DNA of 64,000 nt from Metabacillus bambusae (GTDB taxonomy: Bacteria; Bacillota; Bacilli; Bacillales; Bacillaceae): the NCBI RefSeq assembly GCF_017497975.1, contig NZ_JAGDEL010000015.1, forward strand, positions 62,001 through 126,000, read 5' to 3'. The notes beneath the pieces were generated by a model, which was not told where the DNA came from, searched no databases, and saw only the letters and a list, made by a program, of their open reading frames with translations. This document shows positions 56,347 through 64,000 of the stretch, in pieces (the first letter of the stretch is position 1; every line of letters starts with the position of its first letter). Position numbers and translations under genes: made by a program.

Positions 56347-57312
56347 ATGATCATAAAACCACGTTTGTTTCCTGTTTATATTCAAAAATTAGAAGCATTC
56401 ACAAGAAGATTATCACCAGATCATCCAAAGTTCGAACTCATTAAAGAGAACCTTTCAAAAAGACTAGCAGGTTTTAGAGGAGAAGAAAGCTTGGATTACC
56501 ATTTGAAATTTCTTGATGAACAACAATATAACATTTTCCATGATGTAAGGCTTTTTGATGGAATACACTATTTTCAATTGGACACAGTTATCCTCTCGAA
56601 AAAATTCATTCTCATTTTAGAGGTTAAAAACTTTGTAGGCACACTTCATTTTGATAGTAACTTTAGCCAACTTATTAGACTACAGGATGGAAAGAAGGAA
56701 TCGTTTCCAGATCCGATTTTACAGGTGGAACGTCAGAGTGATCAATTAAGAAGATGGTTAAAACACGTTAAATGTGCAAAACTGCCAGTTGAATCACTTG
56801 TTGTTATCAGTAACCCTCGTACCATCCTCGAAACAACTCATCATAATGAAAAGATCTATAAAAAGGTTATACATAGTGCAAAACTCCCCTTTTCGATATC
56901 ATCAATTGAAAAAGATTACGACAAGAATTACCTAAGTGAAAAACAACTTCTACGCCTAAGTCAGCAGATGGTAAAAGACCATAGCCCGCTTAAATCTGAC
57001 ATTCTTGCAAGATACAATATCCAAAAGGAAGACATTAAAAAAGGAGTCTTTTGTAGGAACTGTGAATCTCCAGGGATGGAGAGAAGAAAAGGTAAGTGGA
57101 TATGTCAAACATGCAGGTTTGTATCAAAAGATGCTCATCTTACTGCACTTAAGGATTATTCATTGCTAATTGATTCAACAATTACAAATCAGATCTTGAG
57201 AGATTTTTTAAACATACAATCTACATCTGTGGCAAATAAACTGCTTTTTTCTATGGCTTTAGAAAGTAAAGGTACTAATAAGGGGAAAATCCACCACCTA
57301 AATTTCGAATAA
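56347..57312 (+). CDS. NERD domain protein
   Basis: 321 residues. The NERD (nuclease-related) domain covers about 42-155: GFRGEESLDYHL, FDGIHYFQLDTVILSKKFILILEVKNFVGTLHF, with the Asp and E-V-K residues of a restriction-endonuclease-like active site, and QVERQSDQLRRWL. Near the C-terminus CRNCESPGMERRKGKWICQTC (about 236-256) is a zinc ribbon. Probably a DNA-processing or single-strand nuclease of unknown role. It lies between cshA and uvsE, and its upstream region is the 21-bp periodic array. Confidence 0.85.
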   Translation: MIIKPRLFPVYIQKLEAFTRRLSPDHPKFELIKENLSKRLAGFRGEESLDYHLKFLDEQQYNIFHDVRLFDGIHYFQLDTVILSKKFILILEVKNFVGTLHFDSNFSQLIRLQDGKKESFPDPILQVERQSDQLRRWLKHVKCAKLPVESLVVISNPRTILETTHHNEKIYKKVIHSAKLPFSISSIEKDYDKNYLSEKQLLRLSQQMVKDHSPLKSDILARYNIQKEDIKKGVFCRNCESPGMERRKGKWICQTCRFVSKDAHLTALKDYSLLIDSTITNQILRDFLNIQSTSVANKLLFSMALESKGTNKGKIHHLNFE

Positions 57313-57476
57313 TATATGTTGAGATTAGTAGTCTGGACAAGAACTGTTAACCACGTTTCGAACAATTTATGAACCACAGCAGCGAGTGAAAATTGAATCT
57401 GCTTTTTCTGTTCTTTAAATGAATCTTCAGCATTTGGGGAAGCTAAATCTAGATTCCTCAAGAGGTGAAATGATCT

Positions 57477-58442
57477 ATGACAATTGTAAGATTAGGCTAT
57501 GTGGCGATGAGTATGAATCTTCAAAATTGTTCTCCATCAAAAACGATGACATTTACTCAGTTTGAAAAAATTAAAGATAGAGAAGCAGCGATTGCAAAGC
57601 TCGAAAAAATTGCCAAAACTAATATAAAAAACTGCCTTAGACTGTTAAAACATAGTATTGCAAATGACGTCCGCTTTTTTCGATTAAGCTCTAAGTTGAT
57701 ACCTTTAGCTAATCATGACGAGCTTCATGATTGGCATTACATGAGCAACTTATATGATGAGTTAGCTGAAATTGCAGATTTTTTAGATGTACACCCAATG
57801 AGGGTTGATTTCCATCCGGATCATTTTGTTGTACTTAATTCTTCAAATTCTGAGATTGTTAAGATGTCATTAAAGACTTTGCGGATGCATGAGCAGCTTT
57901 TAAAGGGAATGAGAATTAGTCCCGAGCACCGATGTGTTTTACATATAGGTGGAGCATATGATGATAAAGAAAAAGCTTTAGAACAGTTTATCCATAATTG
58001 GGGGCTAGTTCCTGTATCATTACAAAAAATGCTAATGCTTGAAAATGATGATACAACGTTCCATATGAACGATGCCTTATACTTATGTGAAAAGCTAGGT
58101 GTACCGCATGTATTTGATTATCATCATCATTTGGCCAATCATGATGAATCTGATTGGGAACAGCATTGGGGGAGAGTGGTGAACACATGGGAAGGATCTA
58201 GTTTACCTGTTAAGATGCATATTTCAAGTCCGAAAAATGAAAAGGAATTCCGAGCGCATTCTGATTATATTGACGTTCAAATGTTTATGGATTTCTTAAC
58301 ATCGATAAAAGGAAGCGTGAATAGAGTTGATTGTATGATTGAAGCTAAACAAAAAGACAATGCTCTTTTTCGATTAGTCCATGATTTAGAAAAGTATACT
58401 GAAATAAAGTGGATTGATAAGGCTTCATTTGAAATAAATTAA
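57477..58442 (+). CDS. uvsE: UV DNA damage endonuclease UvsE
   Basis: 321 residues, UvdE family TIM barrel. RLGYVAMSMNLQNCSPSKTMTF (residues 5-26), FFRLSSKLIPLANH, MRVDFHPDHFVVLNSS, LHIGGAYDDKEKAL, VFDYHHHLANH and MHISSPKNEKEFRAHSDYID carry the His, Asp and Glu ligands of the three-metal centre. It nicks DNA 5' of UV photoproducts, starting an alternative excision repair useful for spores. GAGGTGA before the ATG. Confidence 0.93.
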   Translation: MTIVRLGYVAMSMNLQNCSPSKTMTFTQFEKIKDREAAIAKLEKIAKTNIKNCLRLLKHSIANDVRFFRLSSKLIPLANHDELHDWHYMSNLYDELAEIADFLDVHPMRVDFHPDHFVVLNSSNSEIVKMSLKTLRMHEQLLKGMRISPEHRCVLHIGGAYDDKEKALEQFIHNWGLVPVSLQKMLMLENDDTTFHMNDALYLCEKLGVPHVFDYHHHLANHDESDWEQHWGRVVNTWEGSSLPVKMHISSPKNEKEFRAHSDYIDVQMFMDFLTSIKGSVNRVDCMIEAKQKDNALFRLVHDLEKYTEIKWIDKASFEIN

Positions 58443-58590
58443 GGTCAAATAAACTTTAGATAGGCTATAAGAAGCTTGACCTTATACAATTGTAGTAATA
58501 TTTAAGTAATCCCATTATGCTATAATTAAATGGGATTATTTACATTTTATTAAATAAAATTACAGCAGCTTTATAAAGGGGAGAGAAGGA

Positions 58591-59070
58591 TTGAGAGGTC
58601 TACCTAAAAATCAAATTAGTTTGAAGGCACTAACTGTATGGAGACTCGGTGCTATTATTAGTGCTGTTGTTTGTCTGTTGGTTGTTATATCAGTAGGAGT
58701 AGGTGCTTATTTTCTGGAATTGCCCTACTGGATTACGATAATAGTTGCATTGATTTGGCTATTATATTCTTTAATTGCAATTTTTGTTGTTCCTAAAATT
58801 CGGCATCGAGTTTGGCGATATGAGGTACATGAACATGAGATCGATCTTCAGTATGGACTTTTCATTATTAAACGAGTTCTTGTTCCGATGGTAAGAGTTC
58901 AGCATGTTGATACACACCAAGGCCCTTTACTACGAAAATACGAATTAGCTTCAATTGAGATTTCTACTGCTGCCACGAAGCATGAAATACCAGCTCTTGA
59001 TATAAAAGAAGCAGACCTTTTAAGAGATCATATTTCAAGGCTAGCAAGGGTGACAGATGATGATGTTTGA
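58591..59070 (+). CDS. ydbS: bPH2 domain membrane protein YdbS
   Basis: 159 residues from a TTG after GAGAAGGA. N-terminal LPKNQISLKALTVWRL, two membrane helices (about 25-65), and a bPH2 domain with VPKIRHRVWRYEVHEHEIDLQYGLFIIKRVLVPMVRVQHV, ending LARVTDDDV as in B. subtilis YdbS. Coupled to ydbT (14-base overlap). A second pair occurs at 7222-9182. The B. subtilis pair has been linked to protection against antimicrobial peptides. Confidence 0.9.
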   Translation: MRGLPKNQISLKALTVWRLGAIISAVVCLLVVISVGVGAYFLELPYWITIIVALIWLLYSLIAIFVVPKIRHRVWRYEVHEHEIDLQYGLFIIKRVLVPMVRVQHVDTHQGPLLRKYELASIEISTAATKHEIPALDIKEADLLRDHISRLARVTDDDV

Positions 59071-60499
59071 GCCAAAGCGAATACATCCTGTAGGAATGAT
59101 ATTAAGCTTTTTAAAGATTATTAAATCATATATTTTCCCATTCATTCTTTTCTTTTTCTTTGGTAATAATGACTTTAACCTATATTTTATCATTGGTGCC
59201 AGTTGTTTATTTGTAATTATTGTTGTAACGAGTATTCTGGATTGGTGGAAATTCACCTATTGGATTGAGGATGGAGAACTTAGAATTAAGCATGGTGTTT
59301 TTATTAAGAAAAAACGCTATATTCCAATTGAGAGAATACAATCAATTAATACAACTGCTGGAATCATCCAACAAATTTTTCAACTAGTAAAGGTGCAAAT
59401 TGAAACAGCGGGCGGAGGATTGGAGGCTGAGGCTGTCCTAACAGCGATAAAAAGGCAAGAAGCAGATCGGATACAAAATGCGATCGCGATGTATAAAAAG
59501 GATGTTTCAAAGCAAATTGAAAACCAAAATGAAGATCAAAATGAAGATCAACCCCAACTTCCAACTTTCAAGATGGAACCTAAGGATTTGTTTGTTGCTG
59601 CTTCAACCTCAAGTGGTATTGGTGTTATTATCTCTGCAATCGCGGCCTTTTTTTCGCAATTTGATGAATTTATTCCATATGAGGATATACTAGACCGATT
59701 TGAAATTCTCACGAATGCAAGCTTTGCTTTATATGCTGTGCTAGTTTTTATCGCCTTTTTTATTGCCTGGATTTTAAGTATTATTGGTGTGTTATTAAAA
59801 TATGCCTATTTTACAGTTGTAAAAGCTGAAAATGAACTAAGAATTTCAAGTGGGATTTTTGAAAAACGTCAAGTATCGATTCCAATTCCACGTATTCAAG
59901 CAATTAGAATTGTACAAAACCCTTTGAGGCAGCTTTTAGGGTATGCAACAGTTTATATTGAAAGTGCAGGAGGTAGTGCTGGGGACGAGGGGGCTTCAAC
60001 AATTTTATTTCCGGTTGTCCCTAAAAAGGCAATTTCTCCGCTATTATCACAATACCTACCATTATTTGAAAATAGCGATAAACTGCAACGATTACCGAAA
60101 AGGTCGATGCAACGGTACATGTTTAGAAAAATTATACCTGCTCTGATTATATGCATTCCAGTTTCTTATTTCCTAGCACCTTGGGGATTTTTGTCGTTAA
60201 TCCTGATTCCAATCAGTGCGTATTGGGGTTACTTCTCCTATAAAGATACAGGTTGGAAACTAAATGGAAACCAGATGCAATTAGGATTTCGTATTATCTC
60301 AAAAACAACAGTTCTTATTCATCGAAATAGACTGCAATCTTTTAAGAGCAAAACATCATATTTTCAAAAAAAGAAATCGCTACAAACACTTGAGGTTTGG
60401 ATAAAATCTGGAATAATTGGCCGGCATTTTACTATTAAAGATTTAGAAGAAAATGATCTTGAGCAATTGGGTAACTGGTATTCATACTCTAAGGAGTAA
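59057..60499 (+). CDS. ydbT: bPH2 domain membrane protein YdbT
   Basis: 480 residues from the first of three consecutive ATGs (59057, 59060, 59063); AGGGTGA upstream fits the third best by spacing. Three membrane-hairpin plus bPH2 repeats: IKHGVFIKKKRYIPIERIQSI (about 80-100), ISSGIFEKRQVSIPIPRIQAI (about 264-284) and a degenerate third near 410-440. An acidic, Gln-rich linker (KQIENQNEDQNEDQPQ) precedes the second unit. Partner of YdbS. It ends at a long hairpin shared with the convergent rhomboid gene. Confidence 0.88.
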   Translation: MMMFEPKRIHPVGMILSFLKIIKSYIFPFILFFFFGNNDFNLYFIIGASCLFVIIVVTSILDWWKFTYWIEDGELRIKHGVFIKKKRYIPIERIQSINTTAGIIQQIFQLVKVQIETAGGGLEAEAVLTAIKRQEADRIQNAIAMYKKDVSKQIENQNEDQNEDQPQLPTFKMEPKDLFVAASTSSGIGVIISAIAAFFSQFDEFIPYEDILDRFEILTNASFALYAVLVFIAFFIAWILSIIGVLLKYAYFTVVKAENELRISSGIFEKRQVSIPIPRIQAIRIVQNPLRQLLGYATVYIESAGGSAGDEGASTILFPVVPKKAISPLLSQYLPLFENSDKLQRLPKRSMQRYMFRKIIPALIICIPVSYFLAPWGFLSLILIPISAYWGYFSYKDTGWKLNGNQMQLGFRIISKTTVLIHRNRLQSFKSKTSYFQKKKSLQTLEVWIKSGIIGRHFTIKDLEENDLEQLGNWYSYSKE

Positions 60500-60619
60500 T
60501 TGGTGGTGTACAGAGCCACCATGTCCAATATATTTTTATATGCCCAACTCATTTTCGTAGCCCGAACGGAGCTAAGATTGAGAATAGAGGTTAATAACAA
60601 TAAGTCGCATATTAACCAA

Positions 60620-60664
60620 AAACCAAAATAGGTACGGTATTAATAACCGTATCTGTTTTGGTTT
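60620..60664. terminator. Convergent hairpin between ydbT and the rhomboid gene
   Basis: AAACCAAAATAGgTACGGT pairs with its complement at 60646-60664 with one bulge. The long stem works for both strands, though T-runs are short. Confidence 0.65.
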
Positions 60665-60682
60665 GTCGTGTATTCATTTCCT

Positions 60683-61408
60683 TTAGGAGAATCGGAAGAA
60701 GATCCCGATAAGAATTAATAACCCAAAGATCATCCATATTATATGCTTTCCCTTTATTTGCTTTATCGAAAATCTTGAAGTACTTGGACTAGAAGAATAA
60801 TATGTTTGGTGAACAAAGTGGCCCCTCTTTTTAATAAAAACCGGAGCTAAGACGAAGCCGCCTAAAAAACCAAAGATGTGAGCTACAATGTTTATATTAG
60901 AGTTGAAAAATGTCATAATCAGCCCGATAACTAAAATACTTATGATAATTTGAGAATTTGCTTGATCAATTATTCCTTTTCGGAAGTACACTATGAATAG
61001 ATATACACCAAATAAACCAAAAATTGCACCTGAAGCCCCTAGATGTGAATATTGTTGAGGCTCTAACAGATAAGTTGCAATATCGGCAATAAGGCCAGAT
61101 CCTATATAAATAACAATGAAATTCCGCTTTTTTAACATTTTCTCTAATGCGGGAGCAAATAAGATCAAGGAAACCGTATTAAAGAAAAGGTGACCAAAGT
61201 TAATATGCAAAAAAATAGGTGTAACAAGCCTCCAATACTCTCCATTTGCAATTCCTGCATTATATCCATCTAATAAACGCAAGATAATTTGAACTGAAGG
61301 AATTGGTAACTGAAATAGTAACCAAAATAAAATGTGAATACCAACAAGAATAGAAACTACTGGGTATAACTGAAGAAAGGTTCGAAAGCTTTCTGTCCTG
61401 GTAAACAT
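60683..61408 (-). CDS. Rhomboid family intramembrane serine protease
   Basis: 241 residues with about seven membrane helices. HINFGHLFFNTVSL (about 68-81), catalytic Ser in HLGASGAIFGLFGVY (about 122-136) and catalytic His in INIVAHIFGFLGGFVLAP (about 172-189) are the rhomboid hallmarks; the dyad is complete. B. subtilis YdcA occupies the same place between ydbT and acpS. Cuts membrane-embedded substrates, none identified. GGAGGA upstream. Confidence 0.9.
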   Translation of the reverse strand: MFTRTESFRTFLQLYPVVSILVGIHILFWLLFQLPIPSVQIILRLLDGYNAGIANGEYWRLVTPIFLHINFGHLFFNTVSLILFAPALEKMLKKRNFIVIYIGSGLIADIATYLLEPQQYSHLGASGAIFGLFGVYLFIVYFRKGIIDQANSQIIISILVIGLIMTFFNSNINIVAHIFGFLGGFVLAPVFIKKRGHFVHQTYYSSSPSTSRFSIKQIKGKHIIWMIFGLLILIGIFFRFS

Positions 61409-61468
61409 CGTTTTCCTCCTTTACAGGTATTGATTAAGGAAAGTTTATATTGCCTAAAGGCCGACAAT

Positions 61469-61632
61469 GTGGATAAGCGCACGACATCCAGCTCCAGCGC
61501 CCAGCGACTAGTGGACTTCCCTCACCTCTGTACGATAAGTCAACATCGAATCGCTTGTGTGCTCTTCGTGTTTCCTTTATCTCCTACGGCTCAGTCCAGT
61601 CCATACGTCGCTAAACGGGCGCTTGCGCTTTT
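61469..61632. repeat. Dispersed repeat, copy B (divergent centre)
   Basis: Begins TGTGGATAAGCGCACGACA (a perfect inverted DnaA box at 61469-61477), then AGCTCCAGCGCCC, and ends GGGCGCTTGCGCTTTT. The arms AGCGCCC/GGGCGCT pair, and AGCGAC/GTCGCT and GGACT/AGTCC pair inside. Ends are shared with copies A, C and D but the central hairpin differs. The remainder of 61409-61781 is the acpS leader. Confidence 0.75.
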
Positions 61633-61781
61633 GTTCTTTCCTGCAGCATTTTTAATCTAAGGATCAGTAAGTTACAATTAGATTTATAAAATAAGATTAA
61701 GTACTGTTTCATACTAACACGGATATGTACGAGTTATCCAAAATAGTACAATTAAAGGGTTTTGGAAGGTGTTGTTTTAAT

Positions 61782-62144
61782 ATGATAGTTGGAATTGGTT
61801 TAGATATTATTGAACTTGATCGGATTAGAAGAATTGTTGAGCGTCAACCAGGATTTATTAAGAGGATTCTAACAATAAATGAAATTGAAAAATTCACAAC
61901 TCTTTCAAAAGAAAGAAAAGTGGAATTTTTAGCAGGACGTTTTGCGGTAAAAGAGGCATTGTCTAAAGCTTTAGGAACAGGGATAGGTGAAGAAATAAGT
62001 TTTCAAGATATTGAAGTAATAAATAATGAGAAGGGGAAGCCGATTATTCAACTCCTTAAGGAATTTCCTCAGCCTTCTACCATTCATGTTTCTATTACAC
62101 ACACTCGTCAATATGCAGCTGCACAGGTAGTTTTAGAAAGATAG
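61782..62144 (+). CDS. acpS: Holo-[acyl-carrier-protein] synthase AcpS
   Basis: 120 residues from the ATG at 61782 (GGAAGGTG ten bases upstream; an in-frame ATG at 61725 has no ribosome site). VGIGLDIIELDRI contains Asp8, and AGRFAVKEALSKALG contains the Glu of the Mg site; SITHTRQYAAAQVV closes the fold. It transfers 4'-phosphopantetheine from CoA to the acyl carrier protein. The position before ydcC and alr agrees with B. subtilis. Confidence 0.95.
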   Translation: MIVGIGLDIIELDRIRRIVERQPGFIKRILTINEIEKFTTLSKERKVEFLAGRFAVKEALSKALGTGIGEEISFQDIEVINNEKGKPIIQLLKEFPQPSTIHVSITHTRQYAAAQVVLER

Positions 62145-62249
62145 GGTTTAAATACATACAATTAATAATAAGGAATTAAAAGTTAATGCACGTAAAATTC
62201 CGATAGTTCTCGGTTTATCTCATACGAAGTGGGCGCTTCCGCTTTTAAA

Positions 62250-62372
62250 TTGTCTAGCATCAGCGCCTAGCCCCTCGGGGGCATAGGCCCACTCCATAAT
62301 TGAAGGCAAAGATTACCTTCTATTATGGAGCGTCTCATGCATGTCGGGGCTTTTCAAGGCGCTTCCGCTTTT
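62250..62372. repeat. Dispersed structured repeat, copy C
   Basis: 123 bp aligned end to end with copy A. The central hairpin is CTCCATAAT-tGAAGG...CCTTCt-ATTATGGAG, so both stem strands changed together relative to copy A. A fragment of another copy's right end (GGGCGCTTCCGCTTTT, 62231-62246) lies directly in front. No gene in 62145-62564. Confidence 0.85.
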
Positions 62373-62564
62373 AAATTTGTCTGCATATTTGGAAAGTTTG
62401 TCTCATATATTTGGTTATGCGATAGGGAAGACAAGTTGTTTTTGGAGTTCATCTTTTGATCACTGGCTTAAAATTCAAAGTTTTAGAGCCTAGTCTTGTA
62501 GTAAGGTGAGGTCTAGCAAATGATTTCTTCCATTTTAACGTTATATGAGGCAAAGGGGTTGAAA

Positions 62565-63587
62565 ATGTTGAAAAAAAGCTTGGTATTATTTTTAGTAGGG
62601 CTTTTAACAGTACTCGTCCTTGCAGGGTGTGGCGAGAAATCACAGGCAGATGTAGTTCAAGCGTTAGAAAAGAAGATTGAAGAAATGTCAGGGTATAAAG
62701 CTAAAGGGAAGATGACACTTCAAACTGGTAGTGAGCCACAAGAGTATGAGATTGAAATTTGGCACAAAGGACCTACGTATTACAGAGTGAACCTAAAAAA
62801 TTCACAAAAGGAACAAAGTCAAATGATTTTACGAAATGACGAAGGTGTGTTTGTGTTAACTCCAGCACTTAACAAAAGTTTTCGCTTCCAAAGTGATTGG
62901 CCGCAAAATAGTAGTCAAGCATACCTTTACGAATCTTTAGTAAAAGATATTTTAAATGATCCAGAGGCAAAATTTAAGGTAGCTGAAGATAAATATGTTT
63001 TTGAAACAAAAACAAATTATCAAAACAATAAAATGCTGCCTACTCAAGAGATAACTTTTAATAAAAAAGAATTAGCTCCTTCAATGGTTAAAGTGATGGA
63101 TACAGATCGAAATCCACTTGTTGTTGTAGAATTTTCTAGCTTTGAGTTCAATGCTTCATTTGATGATAATTCATTCGACGTAGAGAAAAATATGTCAAGT
63201 GCTCAAATTGAAGTTCCAACAATGGCAACGGGAGATCGTGAACCATTTGCGGTTAAGTATCCACTAGAACAGCCAAATGGTGTTAAATTACTAGAAGAAA
63301 CTGAAGTTGATACTGAAAATGGGAAACGTGTTATCCTAACGTTTGGTGGTGAAAAATCTTTCACTTTAATTCAAGAAAGTGCTGAGATTGCAACTCCTGC
63401 TTCGGCATCAACATCAACATTTGTTAATGGACATCCTGCAGACCTAGGATTTACAATTGGTGCTTTGTCAGAAACTACTTTAACATGGTCACACGATGGA
63501 GTTGACTATATGCTAGCTTCTGAAGATTTAACAGAAGAGGAAATGATTATGGTCGCGAAATCTGTTCAAGGTCAAGCAGCAAAATAA
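62565..63587 (+). CDS. ydcC: Sporulation-associated lipoprotein YdcC (LolA-like)
   Basis: 340 residues from the ATG at 62565 (AAAGGGG upstream; the longer frame to 62520 is not preceded by a ribosome site). Signal peptide with lipobox VLAGC, Cys near residue 24. The mature part is a LolA/LppX-like lipid-carrier fold: GYKAKGKMTLQTG, VNLKNSQKEQSQMILRNDEGVFVLTPALNKSF and SSFEFNASFDDNSF. B. subtilis ydcC is expressed in the mother cell in sporulation and lies between acpS and alr as here. Confidence 0.88.
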   Translation: MLKKSLVLFLVGLLTVLVLAGCGEKSQADVVQALEKKIEEMSGYKAKGKMTLQTGSEPQEYEIEIWHKGPTYYRVNLKNSQKEQSQMILRNDEGVFVLTPALNKSFRFQSDWPQNSSQAYLYESLVKDILNDPEAKFKVAEDKYVFETKTNYQNNKMLPTQEITFNKKELAPSMVKVMDTDRNPLVVVEFSSFEFNASFDDNSFDVEKNMSSAQIEVPTMATGDREPFAVKYPLEQPNGVKLLEETEVDTENGKRVILTFGGEKSFTLIQESAEIATPASASTSTFVNGHPADLGFTIGALSETTLTWSHDGVDYMLASEDLTEEEMIMVAKSVQGQAAK

Positions 63588-63590
63588 ACG

Positions 63591-63622
63591 ATTCGGGTGG
63601 CGGAATCCACCCGAATTTTTTA
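63591..63622 (+). terminator. Terminator after ydcC
   Basis: ATTCGGGTGG and CCACCCGAAT form a perfect ten-pair stem with a six-base loop, followed by six T. Confidence 0.9.
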
Positions 63623-63651
63623 TCGTTTAGGAAATTATAAAATTCTTGAAC

Positions 63652-63786
63652 TGTGGATAAGCGCACGACACCCAGCTCCAGCGCCTAGCCCCTTGAGGTC
63701 ATAAGCTAATTTAGAATTGAAGGCAAAGAACGCCTTCTATTCTAAATCATCTTATTTGCCCGGGCATTCATGATTTTTATGCTTTT
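63652..63786. repeat. Dispersed structured repeat, copy D
   Basis: Begins TGTGGATAAGCGCACGACA as copy B does (inverted DnaA box 63652-63660), followed by AGCTCCAGCGCCTAG. The central hairpin is TTTAGAAT-tGAAGGC...GCCTTCt-ATTCTAAA, a third version of the same structure. The right end is degraded: the GGCGCTTGCGCTTTT seen in copies A and B is reduced to GCTTTT. The gap 63588-63903 holds only this and the ydcC terminator. Confidence 0.8.
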
Positions 63787-63903
63787 CTTAACTAGACTAA
63801 TTTACCACATCCTCATTTTTTTATGCTCGACTATTTGACATTTCCATAGCTAAGTCGAGATAATTAATCTAATAGATAAGTTTTGATGAGGAAGTGGAGT
63901 AAG

Positions 63904-64000
63904 ATGCAGCATGAATTTTATCGTGATACTTGGGTGGAAGTTAATTTAGATGCGATTACGCATAATGTAAAATCAATGAAACATCATATTGGAGAGAGTG
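63904..64000 (+). CDS. alr: Alanine racemase, N-terminus only
   Basis: The window ends after 32 codons: MQHEFYRDTWVEVNLDAITHN followed by VKSMKHH. The W-V-E-V-N-L-D-A-I-x-H-N pattern is the usual opening of bacterial alanine racemases, ahead of the pyridoxal-phosphate lysine. The enzyme supplies D-alanine to Ddl and MurF. GAGGAAGTGGAG upstream. Location after ydcC agrees with B. subtilis. Confidence 0.9.
   Translation, partial: MQHEFYRDTWVEVNLDAITHNVKSMKHHIGES

Overview
The window looks like chromosome of a low-GC, endospore-forming member of the Bacillaceae. The evidence is A+T-rich sequence, Bacillus-type GGAGG ribosome sites, many GTG/TTG starts, a spore cortex hydrolase (cwlJ) and the block ddl-murF-cshA-(uvsE)-ydbS-ydbT-rhomboid-acpS-ydcC-alr, which matches the B. 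subtilis order around cshA and alr. No rRNA, tRNA, CRISPR array, transposase or prophage module was recognised.

Layout. 1-2.6 kb: accessory DNA with a partial DUF3231 gene, a possible tiny membrane peptide behind a striking operator, a 1 kb non-coding stretch, and cwlJ. 2.9-9.6 kb: a two-component system divergent from a two-gene ABC exporter, then a second copy of the ydbS-ydbT pair (probable ATT start) and a PhnA-like zinc-ribbon gene. 9.7-28 kb: a complete myo-inositol catabolic region. It holds iolT (opposite strand), iolR, a tautomerase gene, the operon iolB-C-D-E-G-I-J, two near-identical LacI-type regulators, iolA with its own promoter, an MFS gene, a 19-codon iolH stub and an intact iolH. 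Cre boxes sit in the promoters, and ATCGAT-centred palindromes are scattered through the control regions. Imported inositol would be oxidised by IolG, dehydrated by IolE, hydrolysed by IolD, isomerised by IolB, phosphorylated by IolC, cleaved by IolJ, and the malonate semialdehyde converted to acetyl-CoA by IolA.

28-32 kb: small accessory genes (CGNR zinc finger, DinB-like, an MFS exporter with a MerR-type promoter, a tmrB pseudogene with an in-frame stop). 32-37.6 kb: glycerol genes glpF-glpK, glpD and glpP, with GlpP-type leader terminators before glpF and glpD and a cre box before glpF. 37.7-46.6 kb: a frameshifted oxidase-like gene, a thioredoxin, a stand-alone ribA-ribD pair, an esterase followed by a cluster of DnaA-box-like sequences, transporters, a bacillithiol-transferase-like gene, yuiD and a LOG-family gene.

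46.6-50.5 kb: a GC-rich dispersed repeat that ends a DUF3784 gene, a peptidoglycan-binding protein, an ECF sigma/anti-sigma pair with its likely own promoter, and a methyltransferase-like gene. 50.7-64 kb: the conserved envelope/RNA block, interrupted by a NERD gene preceded by a six-unit 21-bp periodic array, by uvsE, and by copies of a second dispersed repeat family. The hairpins of three of those copies show compensating base changes. Most of the novelty is in the non-coding DNA: periodic arrays, palindromic operators, dispersed structured repeats and DnaA boxes.
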